Positions 17,220 through 26,219 of a DNA stretch of 64,000 bases are shown piece after piece. The stretch covers positions 372,001 through 436,000 of the forward strand of contig NZ_JALHKS010000002.1 in assembly GCF_022968825.1 (NCBI RefSeq). The letters are read 5' to 3'. The stretch comes from Chryseobacterium salipaludis (GTDB lineage Bacteria; Bacteroidota; Bacteroidia; Flavobacteriales; Weeksellaceae). Within the stretch, counting starts at the first letter, position 1; the number at the start of each line of letters is the position of its first letter. The translations under genes were made by a program, and so were the position numbers. The notes below the pieces were generated by a model. It saw nothing but the letters and a program-made list of their open reading frames with translations. It was not told the origin of the DNA and searched no databases.

Positions 17220-17543
17220 ATGAGCGTGAAAGATTCTAAAGCAGAACTGAATACGATAACGTATGACCGAGACAAAATTGAACAGAATGTGAGCTCAATC
17301 TACGAGGCCATCGTAGTGATGGGGAAACGTGCGGAGCAGATCAATGCTGAAATCCGTGCGGAACTGCACAATAAACTTGATGAGTTTGCTGTTCATAATT
17401 CTACGCTTGAAGAGGTTTTCGAAAATAAAGAACAGATTGAAATTTCCAGACATTATGAGAAGTTGCCAAAGCCGACTTCCATCGCGATCCGCGAGTGGCT
17501 GGATGATGAAATCTATTACCGCAAAACCGACGAAAGAAACTAA
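17220..17543 (+). CDS. rpoZ: RNA polymerase omega subunit, Bacteroidota Rpb6 type
   Basis: 107 residues. The segment SSIYEAIVVMGKRAEQINAE matches the core helix motif of omega/Rpb6 (an alanine-rich helix with KRA-x-QI). Bacteroidota omega is divergent from the proteobacterial form and is longer at the C-terminus (REWLDDEIYYRK). It helps assemble RNA polymerase by holding beta-prime. It lies between bamD and coaBC, the conserved Bacteroidota arrangement, which supports the call. Confidence 0.9.
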   Translation: MSVKDSKAELNTITYDRDKIEQNVSSIYEAIVVMGKRAEQINAEIRAELHNKLDEFAVHNSTLEEVFENKEQIEISRHYEKLPKPTSIAIREWLDDEIYYRKTDERN

Positions 17544-17566
17544 TTATTTATTTCTTAATTATTATG

Positions 17567-17602
17567 AAGCTGCAGCAGCCTACGGGTTTCTGCGGCTTTT
17601 TT
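17567..17602 (+). terminator. Intrinsic terminator after omega gene
   Basis: A 9-bp stem (17567-17575 with 17590-17598, one G-T pair) with a 14-base loop and a run of T at 17597-17602. Confidence 0.75.
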
Positions 17603-17675
17603 ATTTTCTGTCAGCGTCCGGACATCGGAGGTCCCGCAAAATTTAAGTACATTCGTTGCGCAAAACTTTCATTTC

Positions 17676-18872
17676 ATGAGTCTTCAGGGTAAACACATCC
17701 TCATCGGCGTAACTGGCGGAATCGCCGCGTACAAAATCAATTATATGGTCCGGATGCTGATTCGCGCCGGTGCAGAAGTACAAGTGCTCATGACCCCGGA
17801 TGCCAAAGAGTTTGTGGCTCCCTTAACGCTGGCAACCTTATCCAAACGGCCCGTTTATTCAGATTTTTATGGAGCTAACGGAACCTGGAATAATCATGTG
17901 GAGCTGGCGCTGTGGGCAGATGTGCTGCTGATCGCGCCCTGCACCGCAAATACGCTCGGCAAAATGATGCACGGGCTGTGCGACAATCTGGTGATCGCTG
18001 CCTATCTTTCCGCCAAATGCCCGGTATTTATTGCACCTGCCATGGATCTGGATATGTATCAGCATCCTTCCACCAAACAAAATCTGGAGCTGGCTGCAGA
18101 CATCGGAAATCATATTATTCCGGCAGAAGAAGGAGAGCTGGCCAGCGGCCTTTCCGGACAAGGACGAATGGCCGAACCGGAGCATATTCTTGCCGTTTTA
18201 TCTGGATATTTTTCTCAAACCGATAGCCTGGCCGGTAAAACAGTAGTCATCACCGCCGGACCGACCTATGAAGCGATTGATCCGGTGCGGTTTATCGGGA
18301 ATCATTCCTCGGGAAAAATGGGCTTTGCACTGGCAGAAGAAGCCGCGAGCCGCGGCGCAGAGGTTATTTTAATTTCCGGTCCTTCCTCAGAGGTGATCAC
18401 TCATCCAAAAGTGCAGGTCCACAGGGTAACCAATGCGCGGGAAATGTACGACGAAGTTTTTCGTCATTATGAAAAGGCAGATATTGCAATTGCCAGTGCC
18501 GCCGTTGCAGATTACGCGCCCGCCGAAGCTGCCCCCGAAAAAATAAAAAAGAAAGATGACGAACTGGTGATCAGGCTGGTGAAAAATCCGGACATTCTCC
18601 AGGAAATGGGAAGCCGAAAACAGAAGCAACTGCTGATCGGTTTCGCGCTGGAAACAGAAAATGAAGAGGAAAATGCGCGTGGCAAACTGCAGCGCAAAAA
18701 TCTGGACATGATTGTCCTCAACTCCCTGCGCGATGCAGGCGCCGGGTTTGGAACGAATACCAACAAAATCCGTATTTTAACAAAGGATGACACGGTTACT
18801 TTTGACCTTAAAAATAAAACAGAAGTGGCTCAAGATATTTTAAGCAAAGCCGAAGAATTTCTCACCAAATAA
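17676..18872 (+). CDS. coaBC: Bifunctional phosphopantothenoylcysteine decarboxylase/phosphopantothenate-cysteine ligase
   Basis: 398 residues. It carries out two steps of coenzyme A synthesis: joining cysteine to 4'-phosphopantothenate (CoaB, C-terminal) and decarboxylating the product with FMN (CoaC, N-terminal). CoaC features: GVTGGIAAYK, catalytic His74 in NNHVELALWAD, APCTANTLGKM and the PAMDLDMY motif. CoaB features: NHSSGKMGFALAEEA, the ASAAVADY strand and the KIKK lysine motif. The flexible flap reads ELASGLSGQGRM and has no cysteine where E. coli Dfp has Cys158, so the flap chemistry may differ. Sits in the bamD-omega-coaBC-DUF4835-recN block. Confidence 0.96.
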   Translation: MSLQGKHILIGVTGGIAAYKINYMVRMLIRAGAEVQVLMTPDAKEFVAPLTLATLSKRPVYSDFYGANGTWNNHVELALWADVLLIAPCTANTLGKMMHGLCDNLVIAAYLSAKCPVFIAPAMDLDMYQHPSTKQNLELAADIGNHIIPAEEGELASGLSGQGRMAEPEHILAVLSGYFSQTDSLAGKTVVITAGPTYEAIDPVRFIGNHSSGKMGFALAEEAASRGAEVILISGPSSEVITHPKVQVHRVTNAREMYDEVFRHYEKADIAIASAAVADYAPAEAAPEKIKKKDDELVIRLVKNPDILQEMGSRKQKQLLIGFALETENEEENARGKLQRKNLDMIVLNSLRDAGAGFGTNTNKIRILTKDDTVTFDLKNKTEVAQDILSKAEEFLTK

Positions 18873-18910
18873 TTTCAGCAAAACTGCGTTTCTGTATTTT
18901 ATTACTGCTT

Positions 18911-19813
18911 ATGAACAGATTATTTACTTTATTGCTTTTATGCTTTTTCCAGGCCGGTTTTTCTCAGGAGCTTCTGGCCAATGTGCAGGTGAATGCCCAG
19001 CAACTCGGCGGTTCCAATATGCAGGTCTATAAAACGCTGGAAAAAAACCTGCGGGATTTCATCAATAATACCAGCTGGACCGGAAAGAAACTGCAGAATT
19101 TTGAAAAAATCAAATGCAACTTCGCGATTGTTATTAATGAACGTGCGGGTAACAGTAATTTCAAAGGAAGCATTGTGGTGCAGGCCGTGCGCCCGGTGTA
19201 TAATACAAGCTATGAAAGCCCTTTGCTGAACCTGAATGATACCAGCTTTAACTTTGAATATACCGAAAACGAAAATCTGGTTTTCAACGAGCGCCAGTTT
19301 TCAGGTAAGAATCTGATTGATGTCATCAGCTTTTATGTCTATACCATTTTAGGTTATGATGCGGACAGCTTTCAGGTTCGTGGTGGACAGCCCTGGTTTG
19401 AAAAAGCTTTAAAGATTTCCAATAACGCCCAAAATCAAAATTATGCCGGCTGGTCTTTAGTTGAAGGCCCGCGTACGCGTGCTGCTTTGATTGATAATAT
19501 CCTGAAAACGGAACAGAACACCCTGCGCAGTGTGTTCTATACGTACCATCGTGCCGGGCTGGATAATCTGTCGCGTACCGATCAGGCAGGTGCCAAACGC
19601 ATTATCGCTGAATCTCTCTTGCAACTGCGGGCGTATGAAAATAATTTTCAGATGAATTACCCGGTGAATATTTTCATTGATACCAAGAAGCAGGAAATCT
19701 TTGATATTTTCAATTCGGGACCGACGGCCGGGGTGAATATGGCAGACCTGCGCGCGCTCTTTACCATTTTCTCCCCAAAGGATATCGAGACCAAATGGAA
19801 TAAGTGGAAATAA
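18911..19813 (+). CDS. DUF4835 family secreted protein
   Basis: 300 residues with a Sec signal peptide ending in AGFSQ. It matches the DUF4835 pattern of Bacteroidota: an N-terminal domain with NKNLRDFINN-like helix and W-x-G (SWTGKKLQNFEKI), the strand IVINERAG, SIVVQAVRPVYNTSY and the C-terminal MADLRALFTIFSPKDIETKW. Members have been linked to gliding/type IX secretion (PorD-like) in some species; here that is inferred from family only. It is located between coaBC and recN, the conserved position for this family. No catalytic motif is seen. Confidence 0.85.
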   Translation: MNRLFTLLLLCFFQAGFSQELLANVQVNAQQLGGSNMQVYKTLEKNLRDFINNTSWTGKKLQNFEKIKCNFAIVINERAGNSNFKGSIVVQAVRPVYNTSYESPLLNLNDTSFNFEYTENENLVFNERQFSGKNLIDVISFYVYTILGYDADSFQVRGGQPWFEKALKISNNAQNQNYAGWSLVEGPRTRAALIDNILKTEQNTLRSVFYTYHRAGLDNLSRTDQAGAKRIIAESLLQLRAYENNFQMNYPVNIFIDTKKQEIFDIFNSGPTAGVNMADLRALFTIFSPKDIETKWNKWK

Positions 19814-19897
19814 AAAATTTCCTTTTATTTGGTTTTAGATAATGGCATTGTTGTAGCTGTGCCTCAGTCTGCATCTGCAAGTCTTTGCTAAATGTTG

Positions 19898-19905
19898 TAA
19901 ATTTG
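19898..19905 (+). promoter_or_regulatory. -7 promoter box (TAAATTTG) for recN
   Basis: Exact TAnnTTTG match 42 bases before the recN ATG. Confidence 0.55.
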
Positions 19906-19947
19906 CACACGCATTCCGATTTACTTAATTAACGGCTAAAAACATCT

Positions 19948-21597
19948 ATGCTTTCACGGATTTTTATTCAAAATTTCGCTCTTATCGACTCTCTGGAAAT
20001 TACGCTGGACCGCGGTCTGCAGGTAATCACGGGGGAAACCGGTGCGGGTAAATCCATTATCCTCGGTGCACTGCGGCTCATTTTGGGCGGCCGTGCGGAT
20101 ACGAAAGCCATACAGCACAGTGAGAAGAAAAGCATTGTGGAAGCGGAGTTTGAACTCAGTCCCGATTTCGAATCTTTTTTTGAAGAAAACGATCTGGATT
20201 TCGAACTGCATACTGTAATACGGCGGGAATTGCTGCCATCGGGTAAATCGCGCGCCTTTGTGAATGATGTACCGGTAACGCTGGATACCTTGCGCACCCT
20301 TTCCGAACGCCTGATTGATATTCATTCCCAGTTTGAAACGTCTAATCTTTTCGATGAGGAATATCAATTCCGCATGCTGGACGGCCTTTCCGATAATAAA
20401 ACGCTGCTACCGCAGTACCAGCAGGATTATCAGAAATTCCGCCAGTTGCAAAGAGAACTGGAGCAGGCACAGGTGCAGCTGGAAGAAGGAAATAAGGAAA
20501 ATGACTATAAACAGTTTCTGCTGGAAGAACTGCAGGAAGTGAACCTGGATGAATTCGATCTTGAGGAAGTACAGGGCCAGGTGAACAAACAGGAAAATGC
20601 GGAAGCCATTGTAGAAAACCTGTCGCTGATTTTTTCCAAAATGGATCAGGAAGAAATTGGTATTCTGGATTCATTGCTGGGAGTAAAAGCAAGGCTGGGA
20701 AAAATTGCCGGTCTTTCGCATGAATTCAGCGAATTAAGCCAGCGTTTTGAGGAAAACTTTGTGGAGTTTAAAGACCTTGTTTTTGAACTTCAGAACGAGG
20801 CCGAGAAGATGGAAACCGATCCGGAGATTTTGTTTGAACTCAACTCCAAACTGAATAAAATTAATACTCTTTTTGTAAAACATAAAGTAAACACCGTTGC
20901 AGAGTTAAAAGAAATCCGCGACCGTATTTTAGGGGAGCAAACCGGCTTTGCCAATCTGGAATCCACCATTGAAAACCTGAAAGCGGAAATTGCAACACAG
21001 CAACAAAAATTAACCAAACTGGCAGCCACGCTTTCTGCCAACCGTAAAAAAGCAGCCAAGCCCTTTATTGCTAAAACCGAAAAACTGCTGCATCAGCTTG
21101 GGCTGGAGAAAGCGCGTATTGAAGTTAGCCTGACAGATGCACCACAGTTCAATATGCTGGGGAAAGAACAGGTGGCCTTACTGTTCCAGGCGAATTCCGG
21201 TTTTCCGCTGCGCCCGATCCAGACAGCGATTTCCGGCGGCGAGCGTTCCCGTGTGATGCTCGCCATTAAAAAACTAATGGCTGAAAACGCAGAACTTCCT
21301 ACGCTGATTCTGGATGAAATCGATACCGGCGTTTCCGGGAAAGTAGCTGAGGAAATCGGCAACGTGATGAAAGAAATGGCGGAAGATATGCAGCTGATCG
21401 TCATCTCTCACCTGGCACAGGTGGCAGCGAAAGGAAACAATAATTACAAAGTCATCAAACGCGACGTTTCCGGCAAAACCCAGTCCACCATTATTCCGCT
21501 GAATGCAGAAGAAAAGCTGCAGGAAATTGCACAGTTGCTCTCCGGTGCACAGATTACGGAAGCCGCTATTTCGCAGGCGCGGGAACTTATGAAATAA
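19948..21597 (+). CDS. recN: DNA repair ATPase RecN
   Basis: 549 residues, SMC-like double-strand-break repair protein. Walker A is GETGAGKS (29-36) at the N-terminus; the central part is a long coiled coil (for example QRELEQAQVQLEEGNKEND); the ABC signature ISGGERSRVMLAIK and Walker B PTLILDEIDTGVSG close the C-terminus. RecN tethers broken DNA ends ahead of RecA action. Length and motif order are normal for the family. It ends just before a hairpin at 21612-21635. Confidence 0.97.
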   Translation: MLSRIFIQNFALIDSLEITLDRGLQVITGETGAGKSIILGALRLILGGRADTKAIQHSEKKSIVEAEFELSPDFESFFEENDLDFELHTVIRRELLPSGKSRAFVNDVPVTLDTLRTLSERLIDIHSQFETSNLFDEEYQFRMLDGLSDNKTLLPQYQQDYQKFRQLQRELEQAQVQLEEGNKENDYKQFLLEELQEVNLDEFDLEEVQGQVNKQENAEAIVENLSLIFSKMDQEEIGILDSLLGVKARLGKIAGLSHEFSELSQRFEENFVEFKDLVFELQNEAEKMETDPEILFELNSKLNKINTLFVKHKVNTVAELKEIRDRILGEQTGFANLESTIENLKAEIATQQQKLTKLAATLSANRKKAAKPFIAKTEKLLHQLGLEKARIEVSLTDAPQFNMLGKEQVALLFQANSGFPLRPIQTAISGGERSRVMLAIKKLMAENAELPTLILDEIDTGVSGKVAEEIGNVMKEMAEDMQLIVISHLAQVAAKGNNNYKVIKRDVSGKTQSTIIPLNAEEKLQEIAQLLSGAQITEAAISQARELMK

Positions 21598-21611
21598 CAA
21601 TACACAAACAA

Positions 21612-21635
21612 AACAGCCGGAAAATTCCGGCTGTT
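21612..21635. terminator. Hairpin between recN and the broken T9SS gene
   Basis: A perfect 11-bp stem (21612-21622 with 21625-21635, AACAGCCGGAA/TTCCGGCTGTT) with a 2-base loop. The T-rich tract lies on the minus-strand side, so it is best as a terminator for the minus-strand pseudogene, and may block recN readthrough as a stem. Confidence 0.65.
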
Positions 21636-21659
21636 GATCATTAGTTATTATCGAAGAAA

Positions 21660-22949
21660 TTAATCCTTGAGGAATTTCACGGTTTGTGTTCCTGCGGCGG
21701 TTTGTACTTTCACGATATACATTTCTTTTGCCAGGGATTGTGCGTTGATTTTGTTGTCTGCAACTTTCGCAACAGAAGTGACCAATTGTCCGGCCATATT
21801 GTAAATCTCAGCAGAAAGTACTGCCTCCGTGCTTCGGAAATGAATCGTTTACTTTACCGGGTTCGGGTACACGGTCAGTGTGCCTTTCGGTGCCACTTCC
21901 TGCGAACCTAACACATGATCCGGAAACTGAATTAAGAATCCGGTTACGCCAAAATCGTTCATCGCCAGTCCAATCCCGCCCACATATTTTCCGTTGGGAG
22001 AAATCGCTGAAGCAACAGAAAGCGTAATGCCTTTGGTGTCAAAGCCTAATTCAGTCACGTATTCATCCAGAAACCTTTTCCCTTTTTCCTTAGTCCAGAC
22101 GAAGCCGCGTCCTTCCAAAATGTCTCGCATCGGATCGTAAGAAAGGCCGACCGCAATTTTGCCGTCATCCGCCAGAGCAGTCATCAGAATAACTGCATAG
22201 GATCATCTGCAGAAATTAGCGTAGTTCCGTCTGTTTCATTCCACACGTATTCTTTTCCGGTCGCATCGTTGGGGCCGGCAACCGTTTTTCCGTCTGCACT
22301 GATGGCTACCGCGCCTCCAAGGGTGTTGTCGTCATTATCTTTCAGAAACTGCAGTTCACCGTTCTTCCAGGTAACGCCCAGGCGTTCGCCCTTATCCGTG
22401 TCCTGATATCCGGCGATAACGGTTGCGTCTTCGTTCACTGCATCTGCACGGGAACTTCTTGAAGTGGAAGTGTTACCGAGCGCCTGGACGGCCGTACCCT
22501 TTTTCCACAGAACTGCTTCGCCACGTGAACTGCCGGTCCAGGAGAAGCCTACGATATTTTTCCCGTTAGAGGACATTCGCCAGGCTGATGAAGTATCATT
22601 GCTGGAAACCATACCTAAATTGCCCAGGAATTTAAGGCTTTCGGTGTCAACATTATACAGCACCGCTTCCTCGATATCCTAGTTTTCGGGATTAGGAAGT
22701 GCCATGGAAATCAGTTTCCCGTCAGCCGAAATATTAGCCGGACCGGATACTCCGTTTTCGCCGGCCATTCCGATAATAGAACCACTGGCTTCCTCACTCC
22801 ACAAGAAGTATCCTGCACCACCAATGTCGCCCACGGCCAAACCGTCGTTAGAAATATCTGAAACCTGTACCGGTCCACCGAGGTCGAGTACTTGTGCCTG
22901 GCCAAAAACCATTGCCCACCAGAGCAGCTAAAGTGTAAAGCTTATTCAT
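21660..22949 (-). pseudogene. Broken gene for T9SS-exported HAF-repeat/beta-propeller protein
   Basis: A former coding region of about 430 codons that keeps a complete domain plan but carries four lesions. It begins at ATG 22949 with a signal peptide, shifts frame near 22929 (one extra base), meets an in-frame TAG at 22679-22681, shifts frame again near 22194 (one base lost), and has an in-frame TAA at 21849-21851. After that last stop the same frame continues as a type IX secretion sorting domain (VYPNPVK before the stop; EIYNMAGQLV and MYIVKVQT after) to a natural TAA at 21660-21662. The body has HAF-type repeats (SNDGLAVGDIGGAGYFLW, SADGKTVAG, SPNGKYVGGIG). All flanking genes are intact, so decay rather than poor sequence is favoured. 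Confidence 0.88.
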
Positions 22950-23276
22950 AATTAAAAATTTTTGTCTTAAGAAGGGTGCAAGGTAACGGAGCGACAGTAT
23001 AAATAAAGAAAAAGGCTTGCAAAATTCATGAATGTTGCAAATGTTAAAATCATAAAAAGCTGATGTACAGTTTATTGTAAACTGATGTAAGTTTTGTTTT
23101 AAGGTTATCGAAATGCTTCAAAAGTGATTGTGAACGAATGTGTAATTGAGTGAAATGCAATGAGAATTAACTTTATTTATGATATATTTAATGAGTAATT
23201 GTGCTAGTTACAATCGATTTGGCCCTGTTTGTAACAATTGACAAATCAGCGATACTCATCTTTAAAATGCTTCACC
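22950..23276. other. 327-base AT-rich intergenic region with two inverted repeats
   Basis: No gene seen. It holds two perfect inverted repeats: CAGTTTA-ttg-TAAACTG at 23068-23084, flanked by direct repeats TGATGTA (23061-23067 and 23083-23089), and GTTACAA/TTGTAAC at 23207-23213 and 23229-23235. They could be operator sites or hairpins in the leader of the DUF5687-ABC operon. No perfect TAnnTTTG box was found here. Confidence 0.5.
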
Positions 23277-24743
23277 ATGTATCTGAAATTATTATCGTTT
23301 GAATTAAAAAGTTTCTTCCGGAATCCGCAGTTCGCCGGTAAGCTGGTACTGAAAATACTGATGGCATTTGGATTCATCTGGCTCGGACTAACCTTCGTTG
23401 GTCTGGCCGCGGGTTCATTTTACTTTATTAAAGATAAAATGCAGCAGGATCCGTTGCTGGTTTTCAGCAGTTTCTTTCTGTATTATGCAGTGCTGGATTT
23501 GCTGGTCCGCTACTTTATGCAGCCGATGCCCACCCAGAATATCAAGCCTTTTCTCACGCAGAATATTCGCCGTACCACGCTGGTGAACTACACCATTCTG
23601 AAAATATTCTTTCATTTTTTTAACTGGGGTTATCTGCTGTTTGTGATTCCTTTCGCTGTTCTACTGATTGCGGACGGAGGATATTCCATTCCGGGCGTCC
23701 TGATGTTTTCTGTGGGAATTATGTTTGTGTTCTATTTCAATAACTTCCTGAATATTCTTTTAAATAAAAAGGATAAGGTACTGTACGCCGTAGCAGCTGT
23801 TGTCATTGCGTTGGGTGCGGCAGATTATTACGGGTATATCCCACTTTCAACCTGGTCAGGTAAAATATTTTATGCGTTATATTCCGTGCCCGGTGCATTC
23901 CTGATTCCGGTTGTTTTAGCCGGCGTAGTAGCGTATCTGGCCTATCGTAATATTCTGGAAAACTTCTACCTCGATCGCGGGCTGGAGATGGAAAAAGAAG
24001 TAGGACGTACCGAAAATATTGCGTTCCTGAACCGTTTTGGCGTCTTGGGTACTTTTATTAATAATGATATCCGGCTGCTTCGCCGAAGTAAAGCTGCAAA
24101 GTCCACATTGTCCGCAGCGGCCATGTTTCTGCTCTACGGGTTGCTGATGTACACCAGTGAAATATATAATACCGATGCCATGCGGATGTTCATGGGCTTA
24201 TTCGTGACCGGCGGATTCCTGTTCATGTTTGGGCAGCGCGTGCCCGCCTGGGACAGCTCCTATTACCCGCTCATGATGACCCAGAATGTACCATACAATG
24301 AATACCTGAAGGCCAAATGGAGCCTTGTGGTAATTGTGGTTTTCGCCTCCATGATCCTGGCGGTTTTTTATGTTTTTATCAGCTGGGAATTATATGTGGC
24401 CATCTTTGCGGCGGGGCTGTACAACCTGGGTGTAAATTCTTACCTCACCTTGCTGGCCGGCGCCTACAACCGTCAGTCTATCGATTTGAATGCCCGCGCC
24501 AAGTCTTTCGGTGGCAGTAATAACATGAATATGAAAGCGTTGCTGATTATGATTCCGCAGTTATTGGTTCCCATGGCTGTCTATGGAATCGTAAAATATC
24601 TGGCAGGCATTTATGCGGCCGTTGCAGTGGTCGGTGTCCTTGGAATTTTAGGATTTCTGCTCCGCGATCGGATTTTCCGTTATATTGCAACACTTTATCA
24701 AACCCGTAAATACGGCACGCTGGAAGCTTTTAAAAAAATCTAA
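23277..24743 (+). CDS. DUF5687 family ABC-transporter membrane protein
   Basis: 488 residues with about ten to twelve hydrophobic segments and the DUF5687 N-terminus (MYLKLLSFELKSFFRNPQFA, an amphipathic helix with FRNP). It is followed 18 bases later by an ABC ATPase gene, so the pair most likely forms an ABC transporter; the substrate is unknown. A TTG at 23238 would add 13 residues, but MYLKLLSFELK is the natural beginning of this family. The final segment ends in a charged tail (RDRIFRYIATLYQTRKYGTL). Confidence 0.87.
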   Translation: MYLKLLSFELKSFFRNPQFAGKLVLKILMAFGFIWLGLTFVGLAAGSFYFIKDKMQQDPLLVFSSFFLYYAVLDLLVRYFMQPMPTQNIKPFLTQNIRRTTLVNYTILKIFFHFFNWGYLLFVIPFAVLLIADGGYSIPGVLMFSVGIMFVFYFNNFLNILLNKKDKVLYAVAAVVIALGAADYYGYIPLSTWSGKIFYALYSVPGAFLIPVVLAGVVAYLAYRNILENFYLDRGLEMEKEVGRTENIAFLNRFGVLGTFINNDIRLLRRSKAAKSTLSAAAMFLLYGLLMYTSEIYNTDAMRMFMGLFVTGGFLFMFGQRVPAWDSSYYPLMMTQNVPYNEYLKAKWSLVVIVVFASMILAVFYVFISWELYVAIFAAGLYNLGVNSYLTLLAGAYNRQSIDLNARAKSFGGSNNMNMKALLIMIPQLLVPMAVYGIVKYLAGIYAAVAVVGVLGILGFLLRDRIFRYIATLYQTRKYGTLEAFKKI

Positions 24744-24761
24744 CTGTTAAAAGAACGCATT

Positions 24762-25487
24762 ATGATAAGTATAGAAAACCTCTCAAAAGTATACGGCAGC
24801 AAGAAAGTTCTGCACATCGATCAGCTGGAAATCCCCCGCGGCGAAAGCTTTGGCCTGGTTGGGAATAACGGTGCCGGCAAAACCACCTTATTCAGTTTGT
24901 TGCTGGACTTGATTGAAGCTTCTTCCGGATCCGTAAAAATTGATGGAATCCGCGTAAACCAAAGCGAAGACTGGAAAAAGAAAGTATCTGCTTTTATCGA
25001 TGAATCCTTTCTGATTGGGTATCTCACGCCCGAGGAATACTTTAATTTTCTGGGAGAACTGCGCGGCCAGCATAGGCAGGCGGTTGCTGACTTCCTGAAA
25101 CAGTTTGCAGATTTCTTCAACGGTGAAATTTTAAATGCCGGTAAATACATTCGCGACTTGTCTAAAGGTAACCAGAAAAAAGTCGGAATTGTCGGAGCGC
25201 TGATCGGCTCGCCGGAAATTATTATTCTGGATGAACCTTTTGCCAACCTCGACCCCTCTACCCAGATTAAATTAAAAAAGATTATCCGCCGCTGGTCCGA
25301 AGATTCCGGCATTACCTTTTTGATCTCCAGCCATGATCTCGCCCATACCACCGAGGTCAGCGATCGTATTGTGCTGCTGAATAAAGGAACCATGGTAAAG
25401 GACATCCGCACCAGCCCGGAAACACTGCGCGAGCTTGAAGAGTTCTTTGCTACGGCTGTGGAAGCGTACGCAGAAGAAACCATTTAA
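24762..25487 (+). CDS. ABC transporter ATP-binding protein
   Basis: 241 residues with a complete nucleotide-binding domain: Walker A GNNGAGKTT (about 34-42), Q-loop region, signature LSKGNQKKVGI, Walker B IIILDEPFANLD and switch His in SSHDLAHT. It pairs with the DUF5687 membrane protein upstream, and the combined unit resembles Bacteroidota ABC-2-like exporters. No fused membrane domain is present. It ends five bases before a hairpin. Confidence 0.95.
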   Translation: MISIENLSKVYGSKKVLHIDQLEIPRGESFGLVGNNGAGKTTLFSLLLDLIEASSGSVKIDGIRVNQSEDWKKKVSAFIDESFLIGYLTPEEYFNFLGELRGQHRQAVADFLKQFADFFNGEILNAGKYIRDLSKGNQKKVGIVGALIGSPEIIILDEPFANLDPSTQIKLKKIIRRWSEDSGITFLISSHDLAHTTEVSDRIVLLNKGTMVKDIRTSPETLRELEEFFATAVEAYAEETI

Positions 25488-25491
25488 AAAA

Positions 25492-25512
25492 GGCCGGAAG
25501 CAAAATCCGGCC
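25492..25512. terminator. Hairpin after ABC ATPase gene, lacking a T-tract on the plus strand
   Basis: A 7-bp perfect stem (GGCCGGA at 25492-25498, TCCGGCC at 25506-25512), 7-base loop. The plus strand continues CTATCAGC with no T run, while the minus strand has a T-run after the stem, so as an intrinsic terminator it fits the minus direction better. Similar hairpins follow recN and the M48 gene. Confidence 0.5.
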
Positions 25513-25655
25513 CTATCAGCGCTTTCTGTTGCAGAACTTGTATTCTATTAAAAAAAAGAATTGCAGAGTTCTGCACTTTTTTTAAAAATAAAACACTTCA
25601 GTCTGTAACCTTTTGCAAAACCACTTGTCTTAAATACAGAAAAGAAAAAAAACGG

Positions 25656-26219
25656 ATGAAACTACTGTTCGGAAATAAAAATAATGACCTGCTCAGCCGC
25701 CTGCGCAAACAGGATCCGCTGGCGCAGAAGTTATTTTATGAGCAGCATGTAGGGAAATTTCTTTCAGTGAGCCGCAGTTATATTCCTGATGTGTATCAGG
25801 CAGAAGACTGCGTGATTAAAGCATTCTGCAAGATTTTCAAAAGCATTGACTCTTTCCGCGGCGAAGGCAGCATTTCGGCCTGGGGTCGCCGGATTGTGGT
25901 CAATGAATGCCTGAACTTCATTAGAAGCCATAAAACCGTTTTTTATCTCGACGAAATCCATCCGTCTTTCCTGGAACAGGAAGAGGAAGAAGTGATTCCG
26001 GCGACCTTTAACGCGCAGGAACTGCTGGATCAGCTGCCGGATGCGTACCGGCTGGTCTTCAATCTTTTTGTGCTCGAGGATTATTCTCATCAGGAGATTT
26101 CGGAGATGCTTCAGATTTCTGTGTCGGCCAGCAAAACCCAGCTGTTCCGTGCCAAGGATAAACTGAGAAAAATTTATTTTGAACAGCAAAAGAAAGTGAA
26201 TCATGAATATGCACGATAA
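25656..26219 (+). CDS. ECF-type RNA polymerase sigma factor
   Basis: 187 residues. Region 2 is visible (LAQKLFYEQHVGKFLSVSRS, the helix with YQAEDCVIKAFCKIFKSID, and FRGEGSISAWGRRIVVNECL), and region 4 as LPDAYRLVFNLFVLEDYSH followed by EISEMLQISVSASKTQLFRA, a helix-turn-helix. ECF factors direct polymerase to stress-response promoters. The stop overlaps the start of the next gene, a single-pass membrane protein that is probably its anti-sigma factor, by 17 bases. The following gene encodes an outer-membrane barrel, a possible target or sensor. Confidence 0.93.
   Translation: MKLLFGNKNNDLLSRLRKQDPLAQKLFYEQHVGKFLSVSRSYIPDVYQAEDCVIKAFCKIFKSIDSFRGEGSISAWGRRIVVNECLNFIRSHKTVFYLDEIHPSFLEQEEEEVIPATFNAQELLDQLPDAYRLVFNLFVLEDYSHQEISEMLQISVSASKTQLFRAKDKLRKIYFEQQKKVNHEYAR

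Noticed and set aside
25492-25512. Minus-strand intrinsic terminator reading of the hairpin after the ABC ATPase
   Set aside because: There is no minus-strand gene to the right that would need it; kept as a 3'-end hairpin of uncertain direction.
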